64,000 bases of DNA from Streptomyces aculeolatus (lineage in GTDB: Bacteria > Actinomycetota > Actinomycetes > Streptomycetales > Streptomycetaceae): NCBI RefSeq assembly GCF_020400605.1, contig NZ_JAINRD010000013.1:1-64000 (forward strand). Direction: 5' to 3'. The translations under genes and the position numbers were made by a program. Position 1 is the first letter of the stretch; every line of letters begins with the position of its first letter. The notes beneath the pieces were generated by a model. That model did not search any database, had not been told where the DNA came from, and saw nothing but the letters and a program-made list of their open reading frames with translations. Shown piece after piece: positions 1 to 9,001 of the stretch.

Positions 1-65
1 CCGCGCCGGCGGGGGGGGGGGCCGCCCCCGGGGGGGGGGGCGCCCGTCCGGCGGCCGCACCCGGC
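1..65. other. G-tract-rich window start
   Basis: Two runs of eleven G (positions 11-21 and 30-40) are separated by a C-rich block, directly downstream of the sigma gene stop. No gene is visible. Such homopolymers are unusual even in this GC-rich DNA and may mark a difficult assembly spot or a contig edge. Confidence 0.5.
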
Positions 66-1001
66 TCAGTCCAGGTCCGGGACCTTCGCCAGCTTGTCCG
101 GGTTGCGCATGATGTCGATCGCCGTGATCCGCCCCGCGTCGACCGTGAGCGACAGCACCGCGAGCTGCCCGGTCCCGGCCCGGATCGCCAGCCCCGGCAC
201 GCCGTTGACCTCGACCGGCCGGATGCTCAGCGGCCCCACCTTGCCCGCGTACGTGATGATCATCTGCGCCACCCGCGCCGCCTCGCGCTCCGTGCGCTGC
301 AGCGTGACGACCTTGCCGCCGCCGTCGCCGCGCAGCACCACGTCCGGGTCGAGCAGCGCGATCAGCCCCGGCAGGTCGCCGTCCTGGCACGCCGCGGTGA
401 ACGCCTCCACCACCTTCTGCTGCTCCGCCACCGTCGCCGGCGTCCGCGGCCGGCCGTCCTCCACCTGCCGCCGCGCCCGCGACGCCAACTGCCGTACCGC
501 CGCCGGCGACCGGCCGACGACCTCGGCGATCTCCGGGAACGGGACGCTGAACACGTCGTGCAGCACGAACGCGGTCCGCTCGGCCGGCGACAGCCGCTCC
601 AGCACCACGAGCAGCGCCATGCTCACCGACTCGTCCAACGTCACCCGGTCCACCGGGTCGTGCGAGCGGTCCGCGACCAGCGGCTCCGGCAGCCACGTGC
701 CCACGTACTGCTCGCGCCGAGCCCGCGCGCTGCTCAGGGCGTCCAGCGCCAGCCGGCTGACCGTCGTCGTCAGCCAGGCGCCCAGGTCCCGCACGGAACC
801 GGGGTCGTCGAGCCGCCGCAGCCGCAGCCACGCGTCCTGCACGCAGTCCTCGGCCTCCACCAGGGAGCCGGTCATCGTGTACGCCACGCGCAGCAGCCGC
901 GGCCTGTTGGCCTCGAAGGAGCGCGCGAGCTGCTCCTCGGCGTCCCGCGAGGCGCCTTGTCCGGCGTCCGGACCGGTGTCCCGTGCGTCCCGTTTCGTCA
1001 T
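66..1001 (-). CDS. ECF41-type RNA polymerase sigma factor with SnoaL-like C-terminal domain
   Basis: This is a cytoplasmic alternative sigma factor of about 311 residues, which is long for an ECF because a regulatory domain is fused to it. Region 2 lies at about residues 25-95 (AEDCVQDAW) and region 4 at about 130-185 (LSPAERTAFVLHDVF, then a helix-turn-helix). A SnoaL-like domain follows to the end. Three signatures of group ECF41 are visible: WLPEP in the linker near residue 102, DGGG near 225 and NPDKL near 300. In ECF41 proteins this extension replaces a separate anti-sigma factor. I chose the ATG at 1001 because a G-rich ribosome site precedes it and the frame upstream is not sigma-like; an ATG at 1073 is possible. 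ECF41 genes usually sit beside a small carboxymuconolactone-decarboxylase or oxidoreductase gene, but here the neighbour is a divergent MMPL exporter. SigJ of mycobacteria is a relative. Confidence 0.93.
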   Translation of the reverse strand: MTKRDARDTGPDAGQGASRDAEEQLARSFEANRPRLLRVAYTMTGSLVEAEDCVQDAWLRLRRLDDPGSVRDLGAWLTTTVSRLALDALSSARARREQYVGTWLPEPLVADRSHDPVDRVTLDESVSMALLVVLERLSPAERTAFVLHDVFSVPFPEIAEVVGRSPAAVRQLASRARRQVEDGRPRTPATVAEQQKVVEAFTAACQDGDLPGLIALLDPDVVLRGDGGGKVVTLQRTEREAARVAQMIITYAGKVGPLSIRPVEVNGVPGLAIRAGTGQLAVLSLTVDAGRITAIDIMRNPDKLAKVPDLD

Positions 1002-1067
1002 TGCCCCGTCCCGTTCAGACGAATGGCCGGTCACGTGGCGACACGGCCCGGTTCCGGCGAGTATCCA

Positions 1068-1094
1068 TGTCACACCCCGGGGGGCTGCGTCGTC
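1068..1094 (+). promoter_or_regulatory. ECF41-type promoter driving the MMPL gene
   Basis: TGTCACA at 1068-1074 is followed after 16 bases by CGTC at 1091-1094. This matches the -35 and -10 elements described for ECF41 sigma factors. It lies 64 bases upstream of the MMPL start and beside the ECF41 gene. A second CGTC at 1088 would give a 13-base spacer. The assignment is from motif match only. Confidence 0.6.
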
Positions 1095-1157
1095 AACAGG
1101 CTACGGAAGCCCGGGGCCCACCCCGGGGACGCTTGACGACCCTCCGGGGAAGAGATC

Positions 1158-3335
1158 ATGACGATTACCGATGACCGAGAAGAGACCGCGGAACCGCCGG
1201 TGCAAAAGGGCGTGTTCGTCCGGGTCGGCGGCTTCGCCCACCGCCGCAAGTGGATCGCCCTGGCCCTGTGGGTGGCGGTGCTGGCCGGCGTGTGGGGCAT
1301 CGCCACCGCGGTCGGCGACTCCTACAAGAACGACACCTCCCTCCCCGGCACCGAGGCGCAGGCGGCCGCCGACCTGCTGAAGGAGCACGGCGCGGAGCGG
1401 GCGGCGGACACCATCGACATCGTCCTGCACGACCGGGGCGGGGTGGACGGCGTGCGTGAGCGCGTCGACCCGATGCTCGCGGAGGTCGCGGAGCTGCCCA
1501 ACGTCGGCGACGTACAGAGCCTTTACGACAACCCGACCGCGATAGCCGAGGACGGCACGATCGGCTACGCCACCGTGCGACTCGAGGTGGCGTCCGACGA
1601 CATGCCGCTGGAGGACACGGAACGCATCGTCGACGCCGCGCAGGAGATCGAGGGCCAGGGGCTCCAGGTCGAACTGGGCGGTGACGCGGTCCGGCTGCTC
1701 GCGGAGGGCGAGACCGGCACCGGGGAGATGGTCGGGCTGGTGGCCGCGCTGGTCATCCTGGTGCTGATGTTCGGCACGTTCATCGCCGCCGGCCTGCCCA
1801 TCGTGATCGCCCTCTTCGCGGTCGGCTCGACGGTCGGCGTCATCGTCCTGGCGTCGCACCTCTTCACCATCGCGTCCTGGACCCCGCCGATCATGTTCCT
1901 CGTCGGCCTCGGCGTCGGCATCGACTACGCGCTGCTGATCTTCGCCCGCTACCGCGCCGAGCTGGTGCGCGGCGCCGAGCCGGAACGGGCCACCGTCACG
2001 GCCATGGACGCCGCCGGCCGCTCGGTGTTCTTCGCCGGCTGCACCGTCATCCTGGCGCTGCTCGGCCTCACCGCCCTCGGGCTCGGCTCGATCCAGGGCA
2101 TGGCGCTGTCGGTGGCGCTGACCGTACTGATGACGATGCTCGCCGCGCTGACCCTGCTGCCCGCGCTGCTCGGCATCTTCGGCAACCGCTTCGCCCGCCA
2201 GTTCACCAAGCGGGCGGAGAAGCGCAGGGCCAAGGGCAAGTCCGCGGACGGCGAGGGCTGGCGGAAGCTCGCGGCGGCGGTGCAGAAGCGTCCGCTGGCC
2301 GCCCTGCTGGGCGCCGCGATCCTCCTCGGCGCGCTCGCCTTCCCGGCACTGGGCATCCGCCTCGGCTTCAACGACGCCGGCAACGACCCCGACGACTCCA
2401 CCAGCCGGCAGGCGTACGACCTGCTCTCCGACGGGTTCGGCCCCGGGTTCAACGGCCCGCTGCTGGTCGTCACCGAGGGCGGCGGCGGCAGCAGCGCGGA
2501 AGACGCTGCGGCGGCGGTGTCCTCCGCGCTGCGCGGCACCGAGGGCGTCGCGGCCACCGCGCCCGCGACGGCCACCCCGGACGGCGAGGCCGCGACCGTC
2601 CTCGTCTTCCCCACCACCTCGCCGCAGGACGAGGAGACCACGGAGCTCGTCGGCACGCTGCGCGACGACGTGCTGCCGGGGCTGACCGAGGACAACGGGG
2701 CGGAGTACCTCGTCGGCGGGGCCACGGCGGCATCCGAGGACTACGCCGGCAAACTCGGCGACCGGATGCCGCTGTTCATGATCATCGTGGTGGGGTTGTC
2801 CATCGTCCTGCTGATGGCGGTGTTCCGCTCGGTGCTCATCCCGCTGAAGGCCGCGTTCCTGAACCTGCTCAGCATCGGCGCCGCGCTCGGCGCGATGAAG
2901 CTGGTCTTCCAGGACGGTGCGCTCGGCTTCGAGGGCGGCCCCATCGAGGCGTACGTGCCGGTGATGATCTTCGCGATCGTCTTCGGCCTCTCGATGGACT
3001 ACGAGATCTTCCTGATCTCCCGGATGCACGAGGAATGGGTCAACTCGGAGGACCGGGACCCGTCGCGCGCCGTACGGGAGGGGCTGGCCCATACCGGCTC
3101 GGTGATCACGGCGGCCGGTTCGATCATGATCGTGATCTTCGCGGCCTTCGTCCTCAGCCCGACCCGGCTGCTGCAACAGGCGGGCTTCGCCTTCGCGGTG
3201 GCGATCTTCGTCGACGCGGTCATCATCCGGTGCATGGTGGTGCCGGCGGCGATGGAGCTGATGGGCAAGCGCGCGTGGTGGATGCCGGCGCCGCTGGCGC
3301 GGATCCTGCCGAAGGTGGAGCTGGAGAAGCACTGA
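1158..3335 (+). CDS. MMPL/RND-family transporter
   Basis: This is a 725-residue inner-membrane exporter of the MMPL branch of the RND superfamily, driven by the proton gradient; its cargo cannot be read from sequence. One membrane helix lies at about 32-52, then an outer loop to about 180, a five-helix block to about 345, a basic cytoplasmic linker, one helix at about 378-398, a second outer loop to about 545 and a final five-helix block. The two conserved charged helices are present: GLGVGIDYALLIFARYR near 250 and FGLSMDYEIFLISRMHEEW near 610, both with the Asp-Tyr pair used in proton coupling. The ATG follows GGGGAAGAG. The gene is divergent from the ECF41 sigma gene and has an ECF41-type promoter, so it is probably a direct target. 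An intrinsic terminator follows. Confidence 0.93.
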   Translation: MTITDDREETAEPPVQKGVFVRVGGFAHRRKWIALALWVAVLAGVWGIATAVGDSYKNDTSLPGTEAQAAADLLKEHGAERAADTIDIVLHDRGGVDGVRERVDPMLAEVAELPNVGDVQSLYDNPTAIAEDGTIGYATVRLEVASDDMPLEDTERIVDAAQEIEGQGLQVELGGDAVRLLAEGETGTGEMVGLVAALVILVLMFGTFIAAGLPIVIALFAVGSTVGVIVLASHLFTIASWTPPIMFLVGLGVGIDYALLIFARYRAELVRGAEPERATVTAMDAAGRSVFFAGCTVILALLGLTALGLGSIQGMALSVALTVLMTMLAALTLLPALLGIFGNRFARQFTKRAEKRRAKGKSADGEGWRKLAAAVQKRPLAALLGAAILLGALAFPALGIRLGFNDAGNDPDDSTSRQAYDLLSDGFGPGFNGPLLVVTEGGGGSSAEDAAAAVSSALRGTEGVAATAPATATPDGEAATVLVFPTTSPQDEETTELVGTLRDDVLPGLTEDNGAEYLVGGATAASEDYAGKLGDRMPLFMIIVVGLSIVLLMAVFRSVLIPLKAAFLNLLSIGAALGAMKLVFQDGALGFEGGPIEAYVPVMIFAIVFGLSMDYEIFLISRMHEEWVNSEDRDPSRAVREGLAHTGSVITAAGSIMIVIFAAFVLSPTRLLQQAGFAFAVAIFVDAVIIRCMVVPAAMELMGKRAWWMPAPLARILPKVELEKH

Positions 3336-3370
3336 GCGGCCTCCGGCCGGGGGAGCCGGCCGGGCCGCGG

Positions 3371-3414
3371 AAGGGCCTCGCGGGTCGTCGACGGACGACC
3401 GGCGGGGCTCTTTG
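3371..3414 (+). terminator. Intrinsic terminator after the MMPL gene
   Basis: A long imperfect hairpin pairs GGGTCGTC with GACGACC around a short loop, extends outward through GC pairs, and ends in CTCTTTG. It lies 36 bases past the MMPL stop. Confidence 0.6.
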
Positions 3415-3519
3415 CCGTAGGCGGACAGGGGCGCCATGTGCGTACGGGCGGACGGCACCCGGCGCGTACGGGAACCGGCGTCACCCGGGGCGTACGCGGG
3501 ACGCGTGCCGTCGGCCCGC

Positions 3520-4344
3520 TCACCCCTTGCGCGTGCGCGGCTCCCACAGCGGCAGCATCGCGTGCCGCACCTCCGCCAGCAACTCCCGCATCCCGGTCTC
3601 CGCGTCCCGCGGCCGGCCGCCCGCGACCGCGTCCGCGACCGCCTCGTGCAGGTCGAGGGCCGCGGGCTCGGGGTGGTGGGGCATGAGGCCGAGTTGGGTA
3701 CGGCCCTGGAGCACGACGGCGACGACGTCGGCGAGCGCGCCGAACATCTCGTTGCCGCTGGCCTGGAGCAGCAGGGTGTGGAAGGCGATGTCCGCCTCCA
3801 GGAAGCGGTCGAGGTCGCCGGCCTCGCCGAGTGCGCGGAGGGTGGCGGCGATCCCGACCGCCCGTTCCCGCTCGGCGGCGGAGGCGCTGCGGGCGGCGGC
3901 CCCGGCGGCGAGCGGCTCGACGGCGATGCGGAGTTCGGTCAGCGAGCGGAGCTGGGCGTTGCGGCCGGGACCGGAGAGGCGCCACCAGATGACGCGGGGG
4001 TCGTAGACGTTCCACGAGGCGCGGGGCTGGACGGTGATGCCGACGCGGCGGCGCGAGCGGACCAGGCCCATGGACTCCAGGATCCGCATGGTCTCGCGGG
4101 CGACGGTGCGGGAGACGCCGAAGCGCTCGCGGATCTGCTCCAGCGTGAGCACGTGGCCCTCGGGCAGGGCGTCGCCGGTGATCTCCTCGCCGATGGTGTC
4201 GAGGACGGAGCTGTGCAGGACGGCGGCGTCGGTGGCGGGGGGCGGCGGGGACGCTGCGGCGTGCTCGCGCTTCCCATGGCCGACGCCCCGTAGCTCCACC
4301 GCTGAAGAGTATCCCGGACGGGACCCTTCCCCGGTTTCGGCCAT
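3520..4344 (-). CDS. gntR: GntR/FadR-family repressor of gluconate genes
   Basis: This 274-residue protein is a DNA-binding regulator of the FadR subfamily. It has an N-terminal winged helix at about 45-110 (LTLEQIRERFGVSRTVARETMRILESMG) and an all-helical FCD ligand domain from about 125 onward. The first roughly 40 residues are longer than in most relatives, so the true start may be a later GTG. If the ATG at 4344 is used, the message is nearly leaderless and the gene starts one base from an operator half-match. It is divergent from gntK and gntP, which it very likely represses until gluconate or phosphogluconate is present. Confidence 0.88.
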   Translation of the reverse strand: MAETGEGSRPGYSSAVELRGVGHGKREHAAASPPPPATDAAVLHSSVLDTIGEEITGDALPEGHVLTLEQIRERFGVSRTVARETMRILESMGLVRSRRRVGITVQPRASWNVYDPRVIWWRLSGPGRNAQLRSLTELRIAVEPLAAGAAARSASAAERERAVGIAATLRALGEAGDLDRFLEADIAFHTLLLQASGNEMFGALADVVAVVLQGRTQLGLMPHHPEPAALDLHEAVADAVAGGRPRDAETGMRELLAEVRHAMLPLWEPRTRKG

Positions 4345-4377
4345 TGGTGCTACCTTTCCCAGCGATTGGTAACACCA
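4345..4377. promoter_or_regulatory. GntR/FadR-type operators between gntR and gntK
   Basis: TGGTAACACCA at 4367-4377 fits the FadR-subfamily operator TNGTNNNACNA exactly and is a palindrome. TGGTGCTACCT at 4345-4355 fits all but the last base. The two sites are 22 bases apart, on one face of the helix, and lie between the divergent gntR and gntK starts, so both promoters should be controlled. Confidence 0.7.
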
Positions 4378-4392
4378 TTCTAGGGAGGCTTC

Positions 4393-4956
4393 ATGTCACC
4401 GCCTTCTACGCACCGGTTGATCACCTCGGGCACCCACACCGGGCTCGTGGTCATGGGCGTCTCCGGCGCCGGCAAGAGCACCGTCGCCCGGCTGCTGGCC
4501 GACCGGCTCGGCTGGGCGCTCGCGGAGGCCGACGACTTCCACCCCGCCAGGAACATCGAGAAGATGCGCGCCGGCACCCCCCTCACCGACGCCGACCGCC
4601 GGCCCTGGCTGCGGGCCATCGCCGGGTGGCTGGCGGCGTGGGCGGACGCCGGCGAGAACGCGATCGTCACGTGCTCCGCGCTCAAGCGCGCCTACCGCGA
4701 CGTCCTGCGCGACGCCGGCCCGCGGGTCCGCTTCGTCCACCTGCACGGCGACCACGACACCCTGGCCCGCCGACTGGGCGGCAGGTCCGGCCACTTCATG
4801 CCGCCGGCGCTGCTCGACTCGCAGTTGGCGGACCTGGAGCCGCTGGCGGCGGACGAGGACGGGGTGGTGGTGGACATCGGGGGGACGCCGGAGGAGGTGG
4901 CAGCCGAGGCGCTGCGCCGCCTGGGCCCGGCCGTGACCGCCACCCCGGGCCCGTAA
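4393..4956 (+). CDS. gntK: Gluconokinase
   Basis: This 187-residue cytoplasmic kinase phosphorylates D-gluconate to 6-phosphogluconate, feeding the pentose phosphate or Entner-Doudoroff route. The P-loop GVSGAGKST is at about 22-30, followed by the family motifs ADDFHPARNIEKM near 50 and GTPLTDADRRPWL near 65, which bind substrate and magnesium. CSALKRAYRDVLR near 95 and GGRSGHFMP near 130 are also typical of GntK. Length matches the family (about 165-190). The ATG follows AGGGAGG. Its promoter holds the GntR operator, and gntP lies downstream on the same strand after 268 bases. Confidence 0.96.
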   Translation: MSPPSTHRLITSGTHTGLVVMGVSGAGKSTVARLLADRLGWALAEADDFHPARNIEKMRAGTPLTDADRRPWLRAIAGWLAAWADAGENAIVTCSALKRAYRDVLRDAGPRVRFVHLHGDHDTLARRLGGRSGHFMPPALLDSQLADLEPLAADEDGVVVDIGGTPEEVAAEALRRLGPAVTATPGP

Positions 4957-5224
4957 CGCGTCACGCCACGCGGTCCACGCACTCGCGCCGCGGGTCCCCG
5001 CCCGCACCCGGCCCGTAGCAGCCCGACGCCTCCCACCCTCCCCGCACTCACGACACCCCACCCGCTCTCCACCCGATCCCCGCCCGCAACCCCGTCCCCG
5101 TACCCGAGAAGCGCCTCCCTCCCTCCCCGGACCCACCACACCCACCCGCTCTCCGCCTGCTGCTCCCACCCCTTCCCCGACCACAACCCCGTCCCCGTAC
5201 CCGAGAAGCGATGGAGCTTTTCCG
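4957..5224 (+). repeat. gntK-gntP spacer with duplicated block
   Basis: A 26-base block at 5088-5113 is repeated exactly at 5185-5210, and weaker similarity (CCACCCGCTCTCC) extends the two units to about 65-70 bases each. The second copy ends just before the gntP ribosome site. No gene is seen. The spacer is C-rich on the plus strand and poor in G. Confidence 0.7.
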
Positions 5225-6631
<1,407 letters not shown>

Positions 6632-6816
6632 CACCGCGCCCCCCCCGGCCGGGACCCGCGGCACGCCTCCCGGCCGGGGGTGCGCCGCGGCTCCCGGCCG
6701 GGCCCGCCGGCCGGGCTCGGGGCACCGGAAGGAATCGTTTTGGCGATCTCCCCCGCCATCCCATATCCTGCTGGAGCCCCCGAGCGCGGCTCAACCAGCG
6801 CCCCGGCGGGCCGTCG

Positions 6817-6889
6817 GCCCTCATCGTCTAGTGGCCCAGGACGCCGCCCTTTCAAGGCGGTAGCACGGGTTCGAATCCCGTTGGGGGCA
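6817..6889 (+). tRNA. tRNA-Glu (anticodon TTC)
   Basis: A 73-base cloverleaf can be folded. The acceptor GCCCTCA pairs with TGGGGGC (one G-U). The anticodon stem CCGCC/GGCGG encloses the loop CTTTCAA, giving anticodon TTC. The T arm is ACGGG-TTCGAAT-CCCGT. The 3' CCA is not encoded (the discriminator A is followed by CCC). It stands alone, upstream of accessory genes, a common position for integrative elements, but I found no second copy of its 3' end in the window. Confidence 0.95.
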
Positions 6890-7193
6890 CCCACTCTTCG
6901 CCCCTCCGAACTGCGAGAATGCGGTCGGAGGGGGGGTCGTGCTGACGTGTCAGCACGGCTGTGCTGACACGAGGCTTCCGTGACCCAGGGCCCGGCGGTG
7001 GAGAGCATCCCCCGGCCCCGTGGCCGATACAGTGCTGGCTTCCGGCTCCGGAGAAGGTCGTCGCGATGTCCTGGCGGGACTGACGAACCATGCGAGCCGT
7101 TCAGCCATAGTCCTCATCGATCGCGTGACACCGACGGCATCCGTCGCTCTCCCCGCTGCACTCCTGTACGTTATCGTGTACGTCGTGAAGACA
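6890..7193 (+). other. tRNA-Glu to yefM spacer with inverted repeats
   Basis: A hairpin with an 8-base stem (6902-6909 with 6925-6932) may end the tRNA transcript. Right after it the octamer GTGCTGAC occurs three times in alternating orientation: plus at 6939-6946, minus at 6949-6956, plus at 6961-6968. The rest up to the yefM operator holds no convincing gene; an in-frame extension of yefM reaches back to 7020 but is not protein-like. Confidence 0.6.
7165..7182 (+). promoter_or_regulatory. YefM-type operator
   Basis: Two TGTACG elements at 7165-7170 and 7177-7182 have GTAC cores 12 bases apart centre to centre, ending 11 bases before the yefM start. E. coli YefM binds paired TGTACA palindromes with the same 12-base spacing, so this is a likely autoregulatory operator. 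Confidence 0.6.
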
Positions 7194-7466
7194 ATGAGTG
7201 TCACTGAGCTGCGCGCCGCCCTCGCCGACGCCCTCGATGCGGTCGAGCAGGACGCCGAGGAACTGGTCATCACCCGGGCCGGTCACGAGCCGATGGTCGT
7301 CGTCTCGCTCGCCGAGTACGAGGCACTGAAGGAGACCGACTACCTGCTGCGGTCGCCCGCGATGGCCGAGCGTCTGCGCAGGTCGATCGAGCAGGATCGC
7401 GCGGGCCATGGCACGGTCCGCGAGTTGGTCGACTCCGGCGACGAGGCCGGACAGGGCGCCGCGTGA
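7194..7466 (+). CDS. yefM: Antitoxin, YefM/Phd family
   Basis: This 90-residue antitoxin has the N-terminal YefM/Phd DNA-binding and dimer fold (MSVTELRAALADALDAVEQD, then LVITRAGHEPMVVVSLAEYEALKET) and an acidic, less ordered C-terminus that should wrap the toxin. I chose the ATG at 7194 because the homologous region begins there; upstream residues have no family likeness. The stop overlaps the toxin start by four bases (GTGA), the usual translational coupling. The antitoxin alone and the complex should repress the operon through the operator just upstream. Confidence 0.94.
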   Translation: MSVTELRAALADALDAVEQDAEELVITRAGHEPMVVVSLAEYEALKETDYLLRSPAMAERLRRSIEQDRAGHGTVRELVDSGDEAGQGAA

Positions 7467-7729
7467 AGGTTCTCTTCCTCGATGACGGCTGGGAAGACTA
7501 CCTGTGGTGGCAGGCGAACGATCGCAAGCTTCTGAAACGGATCAACCAGCTCATCGCCGACATCGACCGCAACGGCCACGAGGGGATCGGCAAGCCCGAG
7601 CCGCTACGGAGCGACCTCTCCGGCTACTGGTCACGGCGCATCAACTCCGAGCACCGGCTGGTGTACCGCATCGACGAGGACGACACCGTCCACGTCGTGG
7701 CATGCCGCTTCCACTACGAACGCAGATGA
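7463..7729 (+). CDS. yoeB: Toxin, YoeB-family ribosome-dependent mRNA interferase
   Basis: This 88-residue RelE-fold toxin of the Txe/YoeB family cuts mRNA in the ribosomal A site. The catalytic residues of E. coli YoeB are conserved in place: Glu46 (GKPEPL), Arg65 (EHRLVYRI) and His84-Tyr85 near the C-terminus (CRFHYERR). Length equals the family norm (about 84-90), so it looks active. It starts with GTG, overlapping the antitoxin stop. The pair lies in accessory DNA after tRNA-Glu. Confidence 0.95.
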   Translation: MKVLFLDDGWEDYLWWQANDRKLLKRINQLIADIDRNGHEGIGKPEPLRSDLSGYWSRRINSEHRLVYRIDEDDTVHVVACRFHYERR

Positions 7730-7876
7730 GGACGCGCCGCCCGTAGACACCGCCCCCACCGGGCGCGGCTCACGGCGGATCCAGCCACCACACGCCTCGC
7801 AAGCCCTCATTCGCGACAGCAATGGTCCGCCACTCCGTGCTGACGGGCACCCACACACCAAGGCCCTGACCAGCAT

Positions 7877-8458
7877 CTACGCGGTCGGGGCCGTGCCGTC
7901 GGCAGCCGGTGGCCGCAGTCGCAGAACCACGGCCTCGTACACGGGGGCGGCACTCCCCGGCTGGGACCTGCCGAGCTTCCGGTACCCCCACGACTCGTAC
8001 GCGGCCCGAGCAGGCGCCGCCCCGGGCTCGGGCCGCACGGTAAGCGCCACCCGCTCCACGGCCAGCCCTGCGAGGAGAGCGGCATGCAACCGCCGGGCGA
8101 CCCCCTGCCGCCGCCAGGGCTTGCGGACGGCCAGCTCGACCACGGCGAAGGTGCGCTGCCCGTCCTCGGCGGCGAACGCGGCCGGCGGCGGCCGGAGGAG
8201 GTTGCGCCACCAGCCGGTGTCCGGCGGCGGGCGGAAGCCGTAGCCGAAGCCGACGACCTCGCCACCGGCGACGGCCAGCGCCACGCGGAAGCCCGGCCGC
8301 CCGGCGTGGACGGCGAACAGCCCGGCGAAACCGGCGATGTCCTCGGGCCCCTCGCGGTACGGCGGCTCGACGTAGATCTCCCGGTACGCGGGCAGGAACG
8401 CCTCAAGCGTCTCCGCGGCGGCACCCCCGTCGAAACACCGCACCGTCACCTCATCCAT
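7877..8458 (-). CDS. GNAT-family acetyltransferase
   Basis: This protein of about 193 residues has a GNAT fold. The acetyl-CoA pyrophosphate-binding motif A is visible as VVELAVRKPWRRQGVARRLH, with the Q/RxxGxG/A core RRQGVA, and a late motif B reads ARAAYESWGYRKLGR. Substrate is unknown. The ATG at 8458 overlaps the stop of the upstream flavoprotein remnant by eight bases, so it was coupled to that gene. It is the third gene of an operon whose first two members look broken, though this one appears intact. Confidence 0.85.
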   Translation of the reverse strand: MDEVTVRCFDGGAAAETLEAFLPAYREIYVEPPYREGPEDIAGFAGLFAVHAGRPGFRVALAVAGGEVVGFGYGFRPPPDTGWWRNLLRPPPAAFAAEDGQRTFAVVELAVRKPWRRQGVARRLHAALLAGLAVERVALTVRPEPGAAPARAAYESWGYRKLGRSQPGSAAPVYEAVVLRLRPPAADGTAPTA

Positions 8459-9001
8459 GCGGCTCCCTCCGCGCGGCCCTCGCCGTCGCGTCCAGGGCCC
8501 GGTCCCAGGGAAAGCCCGCCGCGTTTCCGTGGCGCGGTGGGTGAGGCTCGTACCCCTCCGGGCCGTCCAGGTACACCACACCCTGCGACCGCAGCGTCTC
8601 CACCGCACGCGCGACCGCCGGCTGGGCGCCCTGTGCCTGGTTGAAGTAGGGCATGGCCAGCACCGGAACGCCCATGTGCACGCCCTCCGACACAAGGCCG
8701 AGGGCCAGTGTGTCCGCGATCCCCGCGCCCCACTTGCACAACGACGTGCAGGACAGGGGAGCCACCAGCATCGCGTCGCACTTCGGAAGCGCGTCCCTCT
8801 CGCCCGGCAGCTTGTACTGCGACCGGACGGGGTGCCCCGTCAGCGCCGCGAGTTCGGCAACCCGCGGCCCCCACCAGCGGGCCGCCGACGGCGTCAGGAC
8901 CAGGCACGTGTCCCACCCTCCGCCTGGGCGGCGCGCACTCCGTCATCGACATGCTCGGTCGGACCGGCGGCACATGCGATCAGGTACAGGACGCGGGTCA
9001 T
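8451..9001 (-). pseudogene. Frameshifted flavoprotein (Dfp/EpiD-like family)
   Basis: The minus strand from the ATG at 9001 reads MTRVLYLIACAAGPTEH and on to QAEG, then meets a TGA. Dropping into the next frame at about 8912-8919 restores a protein: WDTCLVLTPSAARWW, then QYKLPGERDALPKCDAMLVAPLS, KWGAGIADTLALGLVSEG, ending at 8451. This is the flavin-binding fold of phosphopantothenoylcysteine-decarboxylase-like flavoproteins, common as a small protein (about 180 residues) after XRE regulators in Streptomyces. One missing base in a GGG run breaks it. It is either a real pseudogene or a sequencing error in a G tract. Its start overlaps the stop of the XRE remnant by four bases. Confidence 0.8.
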
